The notes under the pieces are model-generated. The model was not told the origin of the DNA and searched no databases. It saw only the letters and a list, made by a program, of their open reading frames with translations. The position numbers and the translations under genes are program-made. From positions 1-33,052 of the forward strand of contig CAYLZN010000017.1 in assembly GCA_964387935.1 (NCBI GenBank): a DNA stretch of 33,052 bases, written 5' to 3'. Positions 16,782 through 24,275 of this stretch are shown piece by piece. Position 1 is the stretch's first letter; every line of letters begins with the position of its first letter. The DNA comes from CAYLZN01 sp964387935 (lineage in GTDB: Bacteria; Acidobacteriota; Vicinamibacteria; Vicinamibacterales; JAFNAJ01).

Positions 16782-17524
16782 CGAGCCAGTTGCGCTTCTA
16801 TCTTCGCGGCAAGACCTCCAGCACGTGGCGGTATGCGCTGTCCGAGGCCATCCAGGGCCTGGTCGCCTGGGTGCCGAGCGTGGTGGGCGTCGGCCTGCGG
16901 GCGCTGGTCTACAAGAGCTTCCTGCGGGCCGAGGGGCTGCCGGCGATCGAAGATCACGTCCGGATTCATCGGCCGGAAGACGTGCGCCTCGGGCGCGGGT
17001 GCTACCTCGATCACGGCGTGTACCTGCACGGCGGGCCGGGCGGCCTCAGTATTGGCGACGGCGCCTGGATCATGAACGGCTGCCGCCTGCACGTGTTCAA
17101 CTTCCGCGACCTGCCGCACGCGGGCATTCACATCGGGGCGCGCACGTTCATCGGCGAGGGTTCGGTGATTCGCGGGCAGGGCGGGGTGCGTGTGGGCGAC
17201 CACGTGCTCTTCGGCCCGGGCGTGATGGTGCTGGCCGTGGACCACGTCTTCACCGATCCCGCGCGGCCGATCATGGACCAGGGGATCACCGCGCAGGGGA
17301 TCGTCATCGAGGAGAACGCGTGGATTGGCGCCGGCGCCACGATTCTGGACGGCGTCACCGTGGGCCGCGGCTCCTGTGTCGGCGCGGGCGCGGTGGTCAC
17401 GAAGTCCATCCCGCCCCATTCGCTGGCCGTTGGCGTCCCCGCGCGGGTGGTGCGCGACCTGTTGAAGGATCCGCTCCCCCGGCCCACCGTGTCCGTCCAC
17501 TTCGGCGGGATGGACGACGTCTGA
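16778..17524 (+). CDS. Left-handed beta-helix acyltransferase (hexapeptide repeat, O-acetyltransferase)
   Basis: 248 residues if started at GTG 16778, which forms a GTGA overlap with the upstream stop; an in-frame GTG at 16766 would add four residues. From about residue 50 the chain runs in imperfect hexapeptide turns: IEDHVRIHRPEDVRLGRG, IGDGAWIMNG, IGARTFIGEGSVI, VGDHVLFGPGVMVLAVDH, then IGAGATILDGVTVGRGSCVG. It ends with the common cap AVVTKSIPPHSLAVGVPARVV. These are features of WcaF/NodL-type enzymes that transfer acetyl from acetyl-CoA to sugar hydroxyls; the His in AVDH is the expected catalytic base. In this position it probably O-acetylates the EPS repeat unit in the cytoplasm. Confidence 0.88.
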   Translation: MTSQLRFYLRGKTSSTWRYALSEAIQGLVAWVPSVVGVGLRALVYKSFLRAEGLPAIEDHVRIHRPEDVRLGRGCYLDHGVYLHGGPGGLSIGDGAWIMNGCRLHVFNFRDLPHAGIHIGARTFIGEGSVIRGQGGVRVGDHVLFGPGVMVLAVDHVFTDPARPIMDQGITAQGIVIEENAWIGAGATILDGVTVGRGSCVGAGAVVTKSIPPHSLAVGVPARVVRDLLKDPLPRPTVSVHFGGMDDV

Positions 17525-17539
17525 TCGAGGCCAGCCGCG

Positions 17540-18760
17540 GTGCGCATCCTCCTCGTCTCCGAGACCGTGCCGTTCCCGCTGGACTCCGGCGGCCGCATCA
17601 AGACCTTTCACACCCTGGCGACGCTGGGCGAGGCGCACGAGGTGCACTGTGTCGCCTTCGCCCGGTCTGAGGCCCAACGCGAGGTCGCGCTCCCTGCGCT
17701 GTCGCGCCTGTGTCGCAGCGTGCAACTGCCGATCGTGGCGAGATCGCCCGCACGCGAGGTCGCGTATCTCGCACGCAGCCTCGCGACGGGACTGCCGTTC
17801 ACGGTCGTGCGTCACTACGACCGCGCGGCGCTCGAGACCATGCGCTCGCTGTGCGCGTCCGCTCGCATCGACGTCGTCTACTGCGATCACCTGAGCATGT
17901 TCGAGTACGCCCGACGTCTCGGGCGGCTGATCGTCTACGACGCGCACAACGTCGAGCACCGCATCGTGCAGCGCCAGGCGCAGACCTCGGGCCACGGTCC
18001 CACACGAATCGTGCTCGAGCGGGAATCTCGCCGGCTCGAGGAGTACGAGACCCGTGCCTGCACGGACTCCGCGCTCGTGCTCGCCGTGAGCGAGGTGGAC
18101 GCGCAGGCGCTGACCGCACTCACCGGCGGGCGCGCCCGGGTGGTGCCGCTGCCCATCGCGGTTGACGCCGCGGCGGTGCCCGCCGTCAGTGGTCCGGCCG
18201 ACGATCCCGTGGTCCTGTTCGTGGGCGGACTGGACTGGCCGCCCAATGCGGATGCCGTCGAGTACTTCCTGCGCGAGGCCTGGCCGCGGGTGCGGCAGGC
18301 GGTGCCCGCCGCACGCCTGCACGTCGTCGGGCGCGCAGAGGCGCGGCTTGCCGCGCGCTGGGGCGGGACGCCCGGCGTCACCTTCACCGGTCGCGTGGAC
18401 GACGTGGCACCCTGGTTCGCGTCCAGCCGCGTCGTCGTCGTGCCGATCCGGTCGGGGAGCGGCCTGCGAGTGAAGATCCTCGACGCCTTCGCGCGCCAGC
18501 GTCCGGTCGTGGCCACGCGGATTGGCGCGGAGGGGCTGGCCGTGGAACACGGCCAGAATATCCTGCTGGCCGACGACCCGGAGGCTCTTGCCCGCGAGGT
18601 CACTCGCGTCCTCACCGACAAGGCGCTGGCCGGGCGTCTCGCCCGTGCCGGTCGCCAGACCGTCCTCGAGCGCTACGACGTGCCGGTCATCGGGCGCACA
18701 CTCCTCTCCCACATGGCAGACATCCATCGCGCCCCGGGCACTACTCGTCTCGCGTCCTGA
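17540..18760 (+). CDS. Glycosyltransferase family 4, EPS/PEP-CTERM sugar-transferase type
   Basis: 406 residues from GTG 17540, 15 bases after the acetyltransferase stop. The N-terminus RILLVSETVPFPLDSGGRIK and the DAHNVEH motif (about 134-140) match the stp1-like GT4 subgroup. The donor domain has VVLFVGGLDWPPNADAVEYF and SGSGLRVKILDAFARQRPVV. The donor-site Glu of the EX7E pair is replaced by Asp here (KILDAF), a mild departure from its relatives at 620 and 24405, which keep LEA. Probably an active transferase adding one sugar of the repeat unit, but the substitution makes this slightly less sure. Confidence 0.88.
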   Translation: MRILLVSETVPFPLDSGGRIKTFHTLATLGEAHEVHCVAFARSEAQREVALPALSRLCRSVQLPIVARSPAREVAYLARSLATGLPFTVVRHYDRAALETMRSLCASARIDVVYCDHLSMFEYARRLGRLIVYDAHNVEHRIVQRQAQTSGHGPTRIVLERESRRLEEYETRACTDSALVLAVSEVDAQALTALTGGRARVVPLPIAVDAAAVPAVSGPADDPVVLFVGGLDWPPNADAVEYFLREAWPRVRQAVPAARLHVVGRAEARLAARWGGTPGVTFTGRVDDVAPWFASSRVVVVPIRSGSGLRVKILDAFARQRPVVATRIGAEGLAVEHGQNILLADDPEALAREVTRVLTDKALAGRLARAGRQTVLERYDVPVIGRTLLSHMADIHRAPGTTRLAS

Positions 18761-18843
18761 CAACACGCACGCGGATTGCGAACTTCGCTGCCTCGTGTCG
18801 AGACACCCGTGTGCGCGGTGCGACGCGCGAGCGACCGGACAGC

Positions 18844-18859
18844 GGGAATGTGACTTGCT
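18844..18859 (+). promoter_or_regulatory. Possible sigma-54 promoter upstream of GT2
   Basis: The sequence GGGAATGTGACTTGCT has the invariant GG-N10-GC spacing and an exact TTGCT -12 box; the -24 box matches the TGGCACG consensus at 4 of 7 positions. It sits in the 126-base gap before GTG 18887 and predicts a leader of about 17 bases, the same as at the export operon. Moderate support only. Confidence 0.33.
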
Positions 18860-18886
18860 GCCGATTACCTCGACAGAGGTGACCTC

Positions 18887-20131
18887 GTGTCCAGTCGCGC
18901 CATGTCATGGGCCATGTCCACGGTCGCGCCGCGTGCGGAAGCCGCACCCGCGCTCGGGCTGTCGATCTGCATTCCGGTCTACAACGAGGAAGGGGCCATC
19001 GCCGAGACGCTCCGGCGCTGTCTGACGCTTGGGGCCGCGCTCCAGAAGGTTGGTGTGCCCACCTTCGAGATCATCGCCGTGGACGACGGCTCGAAGGACA
19101 CGTCCGCGGAGATCGTCGCCAGCCACCCCGGCGTGCGCCTGATCAGGCACGAGCACAACAAGGGCTACGGCGCGGCCCTCAAGACGGGCTTTGCGGCCGC
19201 GCGCTATTCGCTCATCGGCTTCCTCGACGCGGACGCCACGTATCCGCCGGAGCACTTCCCCCGCCTCTGCGCGGCCGTGCTCGAAGACGATGCCGACATC
19301 GCGATCGGGTCGCGGCTGGCGGGGGCGGAGACCGAGATGCCGGCCGTGCGGCGGCTCGGGAACACGTTCTTTGCCGGGCTGCTCACGCTCATCGGCCGGG
19401 AGACCGTCACCGACAGCGCGAGCGGCATGCGCGTCCTCAGGCGCGAGGCACTCGACCTGCTCATGCCGCTGCCGGACGGGCTCAACCTCACGCCGGTCAT
19501 GAGCACGCGCGCGCTGCACGAGGGCGTGAAGGTCATGGAGCTGCCCATTCCCTACAAGGAGCGGGTGGGTGAGTCGAAGCTGTCGGTCACGAAGGACGGC
19601 CTGCGGTTCCTGAAGACCATGGTCTCGACCGCGCTGGCCTACAACCCCGTGCGGGTCTTCGCCGGGCTCGGGGCGTGCGGCATGGGCGTGGCGGTCTTCG
19701 TCGCTCTCGCGCTCATCGTCCTGCGCGCCCAGGGCGTGACCACGCTGGACCAGTACGGCGCCTTCGCGGTCTTCCTCGCGCTCATCTGCGGCGTGGGTGG
19801 CGTCAGCCTCTTCGCGCTCGGCGCGTCGTTCAACTACCTCGTGTCGCTCTTCTACCGCCGGCCCATCCGGCAGGGCCTGCTCAAGCGCCCGCTGATCAAC
19901 CGGCCAGTCGAGCAGGTCTTCCTGCCCGCCGGCATCGCCGCCGGCATCCTCGGCCTCATCGTGGCCGTCGTCAGCCTCGTGCTGTCAGTGCGCGGGTGGC
20001 CCATGGAGCGGCTCTGGTTGTACCTGACCGGCAGCGCCATGTTCATGCTCGTCGGCCTGCAGCTCGTCACCTCATGGCTCATGGCCTCCGTGCTGCGACA
20101 GCTCAGCGAACGGGAACGGCAGCGACGATAG
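18887..20131 (+). CDS. Glycosyltransferase family 2 with C-terminal membrane helices
   Basis: 414 residues from GTG 18887, which follows GAGGTGA. ATGs at 18902 and 18914 are possible later starts, since the conserved domain begins near residue 24 (LGLSICIPVYNEEGAIAE). The GT2 core has DD at 66-67 and DADATYP at 114-120. The second half contains about four membrane helices, for example GIAAGILGLIVAVVSLVLSV. This is the layout of polyprenyl-phosphate glucose/mannose transferases. Together with the GT2-GtrA gene it could supply lipid-phosphate sugars for the GT-C enzymes. It begins a sub-block after a 126-base gap and is followed 21 bases later by the radical SAM gene. Confidence 0.88.
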   Translation: MSSRAMSWAMSTVAPRAEAAPALGLSICIPVYNEEGAIAETLRRCLTLGAALQKVGVPTFEIIAVDDGSKDTSAEIVASHPGVRLIRHEHNKGYGAALKTGFAAARYSLIGFLDADATYPPEHFPRLCAAVLEDDADIAIGSRLAGAETEMPAVRRLGNTFFAGLLTLIGRETVTDSASGMRVLRREALDLLMPLPDGLNLTPVMSTRALHEGVKVMELPIPYKERVGESKLSVTKDGLRFLKTMVSTALAYNPVRVFAGLGACGMGVAVFVALALIVLRAQGVTTLDQYGAFAVFLALICGVGGVSLFALGASFNYLVSLFYRRPIRQGLLKRPLINRPVEQVFLPAGIAAGILGLIVAVVSLVLSVRGWPMERLWLYLTGSAMFMLVGLQLVTSWLMASVLRQLSERERQRR

Positions 20132-20152
20132 ACAGCAGCTACAGGAGTCACC

Positions 20153-21802
20153 GTGTCTGACAAGATCACGGAGCCGCGTAACGTCGGCACCAAGACCCGC
20201 ATCATCCTGCTGCCGGCCAAGCACCCGGATACCGACCACATCGTCCAGCAGGGGGCGCTGACGAAGAGCGTCCAGCACGGCGTGGACGTGCTGCTCGTCA
20301 ACCCGCCCACGCCGGACGGAGGCATCTGGATCCGGTCGCAGCACCGCGTGGGGCGCAAGTCGCGCGAGAACATGATCTGGCCCCAGGTGTCGCTGGCCCA
20401 GATGGCGGCGCTGCTGCACCCGACTTACACCGTGAGGGTGGTGGACGCCAACGCCGAGCAGATCGGGTGGGCGGCCTTCGAGGAGATCCTCCGTCGCGAG
20501 AAGCCGAAGTACTACGTGACGCAGTTGACGGCGCCGACCCTCCAGAACGATCAGTACGGGGCGTTCCTCGCGAAGTCGCTCGGCGCGACGACCATCGCGT
20601 TCGGGACGCACATCACGCCCATTCCGCGGGAGACGTTGCGGCCCTTCCCGGCCCTGGACTACGGGCTGCGTGGGGAGCCTGACCTCACGCTGCGGGACCT
20701 GGTCGATCACTGCGAGGGCAACCAGTTCTCACGGCCGGAGCTGATCGAGACGCTCTTCCGGAAGCACGACGCCGCCTACGTGCCGCAGAAGATGGCGGTG
20801 GGCGCCGACGGCGCGCCCGACCTCGGCTTCATGAAGGGGCTCGTGTGGCGACGGCACGGCGAGGTCGTGGTCAATCCCGACCGCCCGTTCATCGCGGATC
20901 TCGACGATCTGCCGATGCCGATGCACCACCTGCTGCCCCTGGAGCGGTACCTGATGCCGCTCATCAAGGGGCCGTTCACGTTCATCGTGACGAGCCGCGG
21001 CTGCCCGGCCGGGTGCACGTACTGCATCAAGCACGTGACGTACGGCCCGACGATGAGGCTGCGGTCGCCGAAGCTGCTGGTGGAGGAGATCGCGCTGCTC
21101 GGGAAGCTTGGCGTGCACAACATCCACATGTACGCCGACCTGTTCACGGTGAACCGGGATCAGGTGGTGGGCCTCTGCAAGGGCCTGATCGAGGCGGGGC
21201 TGAAGATCCGCTGGACCTGCAACAGCCGCGTGGACTTCGTGGACCGCGAGATGCTGCAGCTCATGGCGCAGTCGGGCTGCTACTACATCGCGTGGGGCCT
21301 CGAGTCCGGCAACAAGGAGATCCTCGCGCACTCCCGCAAGGGCGTGGACCCGCAGCGTGCGCAGGTGTCGCTGCAATGGGCGCGGGAGGCCGGCATCAAG
21401 AACTGGGGCTACTTCATCATCGGCCTGCCCGGCGAGACGGTGGACACCATCAAGCAGACGGTGGCGTTCGCCAAGGCGATGCCGCTCGACATCGCGCTCT
21501 TCCACATCGCCGCGCCGTACCCGGGGACGCCGTTCTTCCACGAGGTGGTGAAGAACCGCTGGTTCCGGCCGGGCACGCGCTGGGAGGAAGTGGACATGGA
21601 GAAGTCCACGGTCCTCGACTACCCGGGCCTGTCGGCGGAGCAGCTCGAATACTGGCAGAAGCGGGCATTCCGCGAGTGGGCCATGCGGCCCGGGCCGATC
21701 ATGACCTACCTGAAGATGCTGCTGTCGGACACGCGCACGCTCAAGTCCGCGGTGAACGTCGGCCTGCAGCATCTCGGCTGGGCGCGCGCCTCGGGATCAT
21801 GA
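20153..21802 (+). CDS. B12-binding-type radical SAM protein
   Basis: 549 residues from GTG 20153, with an AGGAG ribosome-binding site five bases upstream. Residues about 40-190 look like a cobalamin-binding-type Rossmann domain (VDVLLVNPPTPDGG, VRVVDANAEQ), but I see no DxHxxG motif, so cobalamin binding, if any, may lack the usual His ligand. The radical SAM core starts near residue 275 with SRGCPAGCTYC; Cys284, Cys288 and Cys291 would hold the 4Fe-4S cluster that cleaves S-adenosylmethionine. GLESGN and GLPGET further on are typical of this class. Members methylate or rearrange unactivated carbons. Lying between a GT2 and a GT-C gene, it may modify a sugar, the lipid carrier or a matrix component; the substrate is not visible. 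Its stop overlaps the next start as ATGA. Confidence 0.85.
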   Translation: MSDKITEPRNVGTKTRIILLPAKHPDTDHIVQQGALTKSVQHGVDVLLVNPPTPDGGIWIRSQHRVGRKSRENMIWPQVSLAQMAALLHPTYTVRVVDANAEQIGWAAFEEILRREKPKYYVTQLTAPTLQNDQYGAFLAKSLGATTIAFGTHITPIPRETLRPFPALDYGLRGEPDLTLRDLVDHCEGNQFSRPELIETLFRKHDAAYVPQKMAVGADGAPDLGFMKGLVWRRHGEVVVNPDRPFIADLDDLPMPMHHLLPLERYLMPLIKGPFTFIVTSRGCPAGCTYCIKHVTYGPTMRLRSPKLLVEEIALLGKLGVHNIHMYADLFTVNRDQVVGLCKGLIEAGLKIRWTCNSRVDFVDREMLQLMAQSGCYYIAWGLESGNKEILAHSRKGVDPQRAQVSLQWAREAGIKNWGYFIIGLPGETVDTIKQTVAFAKAMPLDIALFHIAAPYPGTPFFHEVVKNRWFRPGTRWEEVDMEKSTVLDYPGLSAEQLEYWQKRAFREWAMRPGPIMTYLKMLLSDTRTLKSAVNVGLQHLGWARASGS

Positions 21803-23655
21803 ACGGGCTCAGGGCACAGGGCTCGGGGCTCACGGCACAGGGCCCGGGGCTCAGGGCACAGGGCTCGGGGCTCACGGCACTGTGGCTGGCCCTGTCCGCC
21901 GCGCTCTTCGCGGTGACGTTCGCGCCCTACGCGTTCGCCTGGTGGTTCGCGCCGGCAGACCTCGAGTTCACGGGGCTCATGATCGACGTGCCGGACCACG
22001 CGCAGTACTGGTCCTGGGTCCGCGCCTCGCAGGACGGGTTGTTCATCTCGAACCGGATGACGCCCGAGCCGAATCCGGCCACGTTCCTCAACCCGATGAT
22101 GTGGCTGCTCGGCCAAATCCAGGTGCTCACCGGGCTCTCGTTCCCGATGCTCTTCCAGGTCTGGCGCGCCCTGGCGATCCCGCTCGTGGTGTCCGCCGCC
22201 CTCGTCTNNNNNNNNNNTCGCCCGCACGTTCTTCGAGGATCGGCGCGAACGCCTCTTCGCGGTGGTCGCGATCCTGCTCGGCGGCGGGCTCGGCTGGCTC
22301 GGCGTCGCCAGCAAGTACGCCGGGCTCGGGGAGCTCCCGCCGACCACGCTCTACACGATCGAGCCGAACAGCTTCTTCGCGATGCTGGCGTACCCGTATC
22401 TCGGGATCGCGCAGGCGCTCGTGGCGCTCGCCCTGAGCAGCGCCTATCGCGCCCAGGCCGGAGACTCCGGGTCGTTGCCTACCCGGTCGGCACTCGCGTG
22501 GACCGCACTGTGGTCCGGCAGCCTGGCGCTGCTGCACGCCTACGACACGCTCACCCTGTACGGCACGCTCGGCGTGCTCGGGCTCTGGCAGTGGCTGCAC
22601 ACCCGCACGTTCCCTCGTCGCACCGCCGTCGTCGGCGTCGTCGTCGCGCTCGTCACTGCGCCCATCGTCCTCTACTACCGCCACCTGACGTCGCAGGACG
22701 ACCTGTGGCGCGCCATCCTCGCGCAATACGTCAACGCAGGCGTCTGGACGCCCGGGCCGCTCGGCCTCCTCGTGCTGCTCGGCGTGCCGCTCGCCATCGC
22801 CGTGTGGGGTCTGGCCAAGGGGATCACCCGGGGGTCGCCGCCGCTCCAGTTCCTGGCGGCGTGGTTCGTGGCGGGACTGGGCCTCATCTACCTGCCCGTC
22901 GTCTTTCAGATCAAGCTCCTGGCGGGCTGGCAGTTCCCAGTCGTGGGGCTCGCGGTGGCCGTGTGGGGCCGGCTGGACCGAGTGTGGCAAGTGCGGCGGT
23001 CCGGCGGGCGCGGCGTGCTGAAACGCGCGGCTGCGTGGTCGCTGGCGGCCTGGATCGTCCTGGTCGTCCCGATGAACGCCTACCTGCTCGCGTGGCGCTT
23101 TGTCGATCTCCGACGCTTCCAGGCGCCGTACTTCCTCCACGACGACGAGGTGCGCGTGCTCGCGTGGCTGGACCGGCACGCCACGCCGAACGATGTCGTG
23201 CTCGCGAGGATCGACGTCGGCCAGTTCGTACCGAACTACGGGGATGCCCGTGCCTACCTGGCGCACTGGGCCATGACCAACCGGTTCTACGAGCGACGGG
23301 AGCACGTGGACAGGTTCTTCGATCGGGCAACGGACGACACGTGGCGGGCGGAGGCCCTGCGCCGGGATGGCGTGTCCTACGTGATCCGCTCCCCGCGTCT
23401 CGCCCCGCCGACCGGGGACTTCGATCCCGGGACGTCGCCGCTCTTCGAGCGCGTGCTGGAGCTGGAGGGGGCTTCGCTGTACAGGGTACTGANNNNNNNN
23501 NNNNNNNNNNNNNNNNNNNNNNNNNNNNNNNNNNNNNNNNNNNNNNNNNNNNNNNNNNNNNNNNNNNNNNNNNNNNNNNNNNNNNNNNNNNNCCGCTCTT
23601 CGAGCGCGTGCTGGAGCTGGAGGGGGCTTCGCTGTACAGGGTACTGACGCGGTAG
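21799..23655 (+). CDS. GT-C type membrane glycosyltransferase, split by two assembly gaps
   Basis: Estimated true length is about 560-570 residues. It starts at ATG 21799, overlapping the radical SAM stop as ATGA. The first ~27 residues are encoded by heptad repeats and form a G/L/A/Q-rich tail. Hydrophobic helices follow (LALSAALFAVTFAPYAFAWW), with the first loop carrying DVPDHAQYWSWV, an acidic GT-C-like active-site region, then FLNPMMWLLGQ. After the 10-N gap (22208-22217) the frame continues as ARTFFEDRRERLFAVV. Near the 3' end a 100-N gap is flanked by identical 55-base copies of the gene's own end; the real gene surely has only one copy and ends FERVLELEGASLYRVLTR. It resembles polyprenyl-phosphate-dependent transferases, possibly with donor and acceptor in the periplasm. 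Confidence 0.8.
   Translation: MNGLRAQGSGLTAQGPGLRAQGSGLTALWLALSAALFAVTFAPYAFAWWFAPADLEFTGLMIDVPDHAQYWSWVRASQDGLFISNRMTPEPNPATFLNPMMWLLGQIQVLTGLSFPMLFQVWRALAIPLVVSAALVXXXXRPHVLRGSARTPLRGGRDPARRRARLARRRQQVRRARGAPADHALHDRAEQLLRDAGVPVSRDRAGARGARPEQRLSRPGRRLRVVAYPVGTRVDRTVVRQPGAAARLRHAHPVRHARRARALAVAAHPHVPSSHRRRRRRRRARHCAHRPLLPPPDVAGRPVARHPRAIRQRRRLDARAARPPRAARRAARHRRVGSGQGDHPGVAAAPVPGGVVRGGTGPHLPARRLSDQAPGGLAVPSRGARGGRVGPAGPSVASAAVRRARRAETRGCVVAGGLDRPGRPDERLPARVALCRSPTLPGAVLPPRRRGARARVAGPARHAERCRAREDRRRPVRTELRGCPCLPGALGHDQPVLRATGARGQVLRSGNGRHVAGGGPAPGWRVLRDPLPASRPADRGLRSRDVAALRARAGAGGGFAVQGTXXXXXXXXXXXXXXXXXXXXXXXXXXXXXXXXXXPLFERVLELEGASLYRVLTR
21805..21881 (+). repeat. Heptad tandem array, GGGCTCA/GGGCACA family, 11 units, in coding sequence
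   Basis: Eleven consecutive 7-base units begin three bases after the start codon of the GT-C gene. Units 1-5 and units 7-11 are the same five-unit string except for one final base, separated by a single GGGCCCG unit, so there is also a 42-base period. Because three heptads make 21 bases, the array is translated in frame as a repeated GLxAQGx tail. Confidence 0.95.
22208..22217. other. Assembly gap (10 N) inside GT-C gene
   Basis: The reading frame changes across the gap by an amount that a true length divisible by three would repair. The hydrophobic protein continues on both sides, so this is not a natural frameshift. Confidence 0.97.
23438..23492 (+). repeat. Left copy of 55-base exact duplication at gap edge
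   Basis: Runs directly into the 100-N gap and is identical, base for base, to 23593-23647 on the other side. It encodes the C-terminal end of the GT-C protein. It is most simply a contig-end overlap left unmerged by the assembler. Confidence 0.93.
23493..23592. other. Assembly gap (100 N) between identical contig ends
   Basis: Exactly 100 N, a conventional unknown-length filler. Flanked on both sides by the same 55 bases. The true gap is probably negative, i.e. the contigs overlap. Confidence 0.97.
23593..23647 (+). repeat. Right copy of 55-base exact duplication at gap edge
   Basis: Same sequence as 23438-23492, starting at the first base after the gap. It continues into the true stop codon TAG (23653-23655) of the GT-C gene. 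Confidence 0.93.
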
Positions 23656-23692
23656 TTTCCAGTTACCAGTTTCCAGTTGCCAGCAAGCGCTT
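23653..23692 (-). repeat. Heptad array A (AACTGGN family), about 5 units, inverted
   Basis: On the minus strand it reads from a head AAGCGCT-TGCTGGC through AACTGGA and AACTGGT units and ends in the stop codon of the GT-C gene, so there is no spacer between gene and array. It is opposite in direction to arrays B, C and D. Its first 33 bases pair with array B at 30 positions. Confidence 0.93.
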
Positions 23693-23839
23693 GTCACACT
23701 GTGGGGCGCTCGGGAGGGTCACACGCACTTCCTGGAACTCGAAGCACGGAACTTCGCAACTGACTACTGAGGCTCGCACACTGGCAACGGATGACCGGCA
23801 GGCGCCTGCTGGCAACTGGCAACTGGTTGCTGGAAACTA
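23653..23839. repeat. Long imperfect inverted repeat formed by arrays A and B
   Basis: Arms 23653-23685 and 23807-23839 are reverse complements at 30 of 33 positions, with a 121-base interior (23686-23806). The seven bases next to each head also match at 5 of 7. Transcribed RNA could fold into a long stem just before the four-helix-bundle gene. The interior shows no coding frame that I can support; it contains the near-repeat CTGGAACTCGAAG/CGGAACTTCG. Confidence 0.85.
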
Positions 23840-23875
23840 GTTGCTGGAAACTGGTAACTGGGAACTGGTAACTGA
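23800..23875 (+). repeat. Heptad array B (AACTGGN family), about 10 units, abutting a start codon
   Basis: Head AGGCGCC-TGCTGGC, then nine more heptads, mostly AACTGGN with two TGCTGGA and one AACTAGT variants, ending AACTGA where the last A is followed at once by, and shared in phase with, ATG 23876. The whole leader of the four-helix-bundle gene is therefore repeat, with no good Shine-Dalgarno sequence. Confidence 0.95.
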
Positions 23876-24241
23876 ATGCAGAACTATCACCAGCTCGACG
23901 TGTGGCAGCGGGGGATGGATCTCGCGGTCAAGGTTTACGAGTTCTCGGCGCAATTGCCGGATGCCGAGCGCTACAACCTCGTGGAGCAGTTGCGGCGGGC
24001 GGCGGTGTCGGTCCCGCTGAACGTGGCCGAAGGCGCGGGGTGCGCCACGACCACCGAGTTCACCCGCTTTCTCGGCTACTCGTATCGGTCGCTGAAGGAG
24101 GTCGTGACGTGCCTCGAGTTGACGCGACGCCTGTATCCCCGTCTGCCGCCGGCTTCAATCGATGCGTTGATTGACGATGGTGACCAGATCGCACGGATGT
24201 CGTACGGCCTGATCCAGCGCCTGAAGACCCCGGGCCACTGA
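23876..24241 (+). CDS. Four-helix-bundle protein (S23 / 23S rRNA intervening-sequence protein family)
   Basis: 121 residues, the normal family length. The start MQNYHQLDVWQRGMDLAVKV, the central EQLRRAAVSVPLNVAEGAG and the later EFTRFLGYSYRSLKEVVTCL are the family's conserved helices 1-3. The usual 'EGxGR' turn reads EGAGC here. Members are small, basic, helical bundles; the DGR accessory protein Avd belongs to the same superfamily and others are encoded in rRNA intervening sequences, but most have no known role. Here there is no reverse transcriptase, template repeat or rRNA. The gene is inserted between EPS genes and framed by heptad arrays on both sides (23653-23875 and 24276-24401), with no clear ribosome-binding site. 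It looks like cargo of, or partner to, these repeats; that is inference. Confidence 0.88.
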   Translation: MQNYHQLDVWQRGMDLAVKVYEFSAQLPDAERYNLVEQLRRAAVSVPLNVAEGAGCATTTEFTRFLGYSYRSLKEVVTCLELTRRLYPRLPPASIDALIDDGDQIARMSYGLIQRLKTPGH

Positions 24242-24275
24242 GCTCTGGCACCGACCGTCCGATCTGGCAGCGGCC

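Noticed and set aside
16649..18766. 705-codon open frame on the minus strand
   Set aside because: It lies wholly opposite the acetyltransferase and GT4 genes, which have clear motifs. The composition is shadow-like.
23593..23655. Tandem duplication of the GT-C C-terminus
   Set aside because: The two copies are exactly identical for 55 bases and touch both edges of an N run. Contig overlap is the simpler explanation.
23686..23806. Possible small gene in the interior of the inverted repeat
   Set aside because: No frame with a start, ribosome-binding site and plausible composition spans it.
23876..24241. Avd-type accessory gene of a diversity-generating retroelement
   Set aside because: No reverse transcriptase, template repeat or variable repeat exists in the window. 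The protein is only of the same superfamily.
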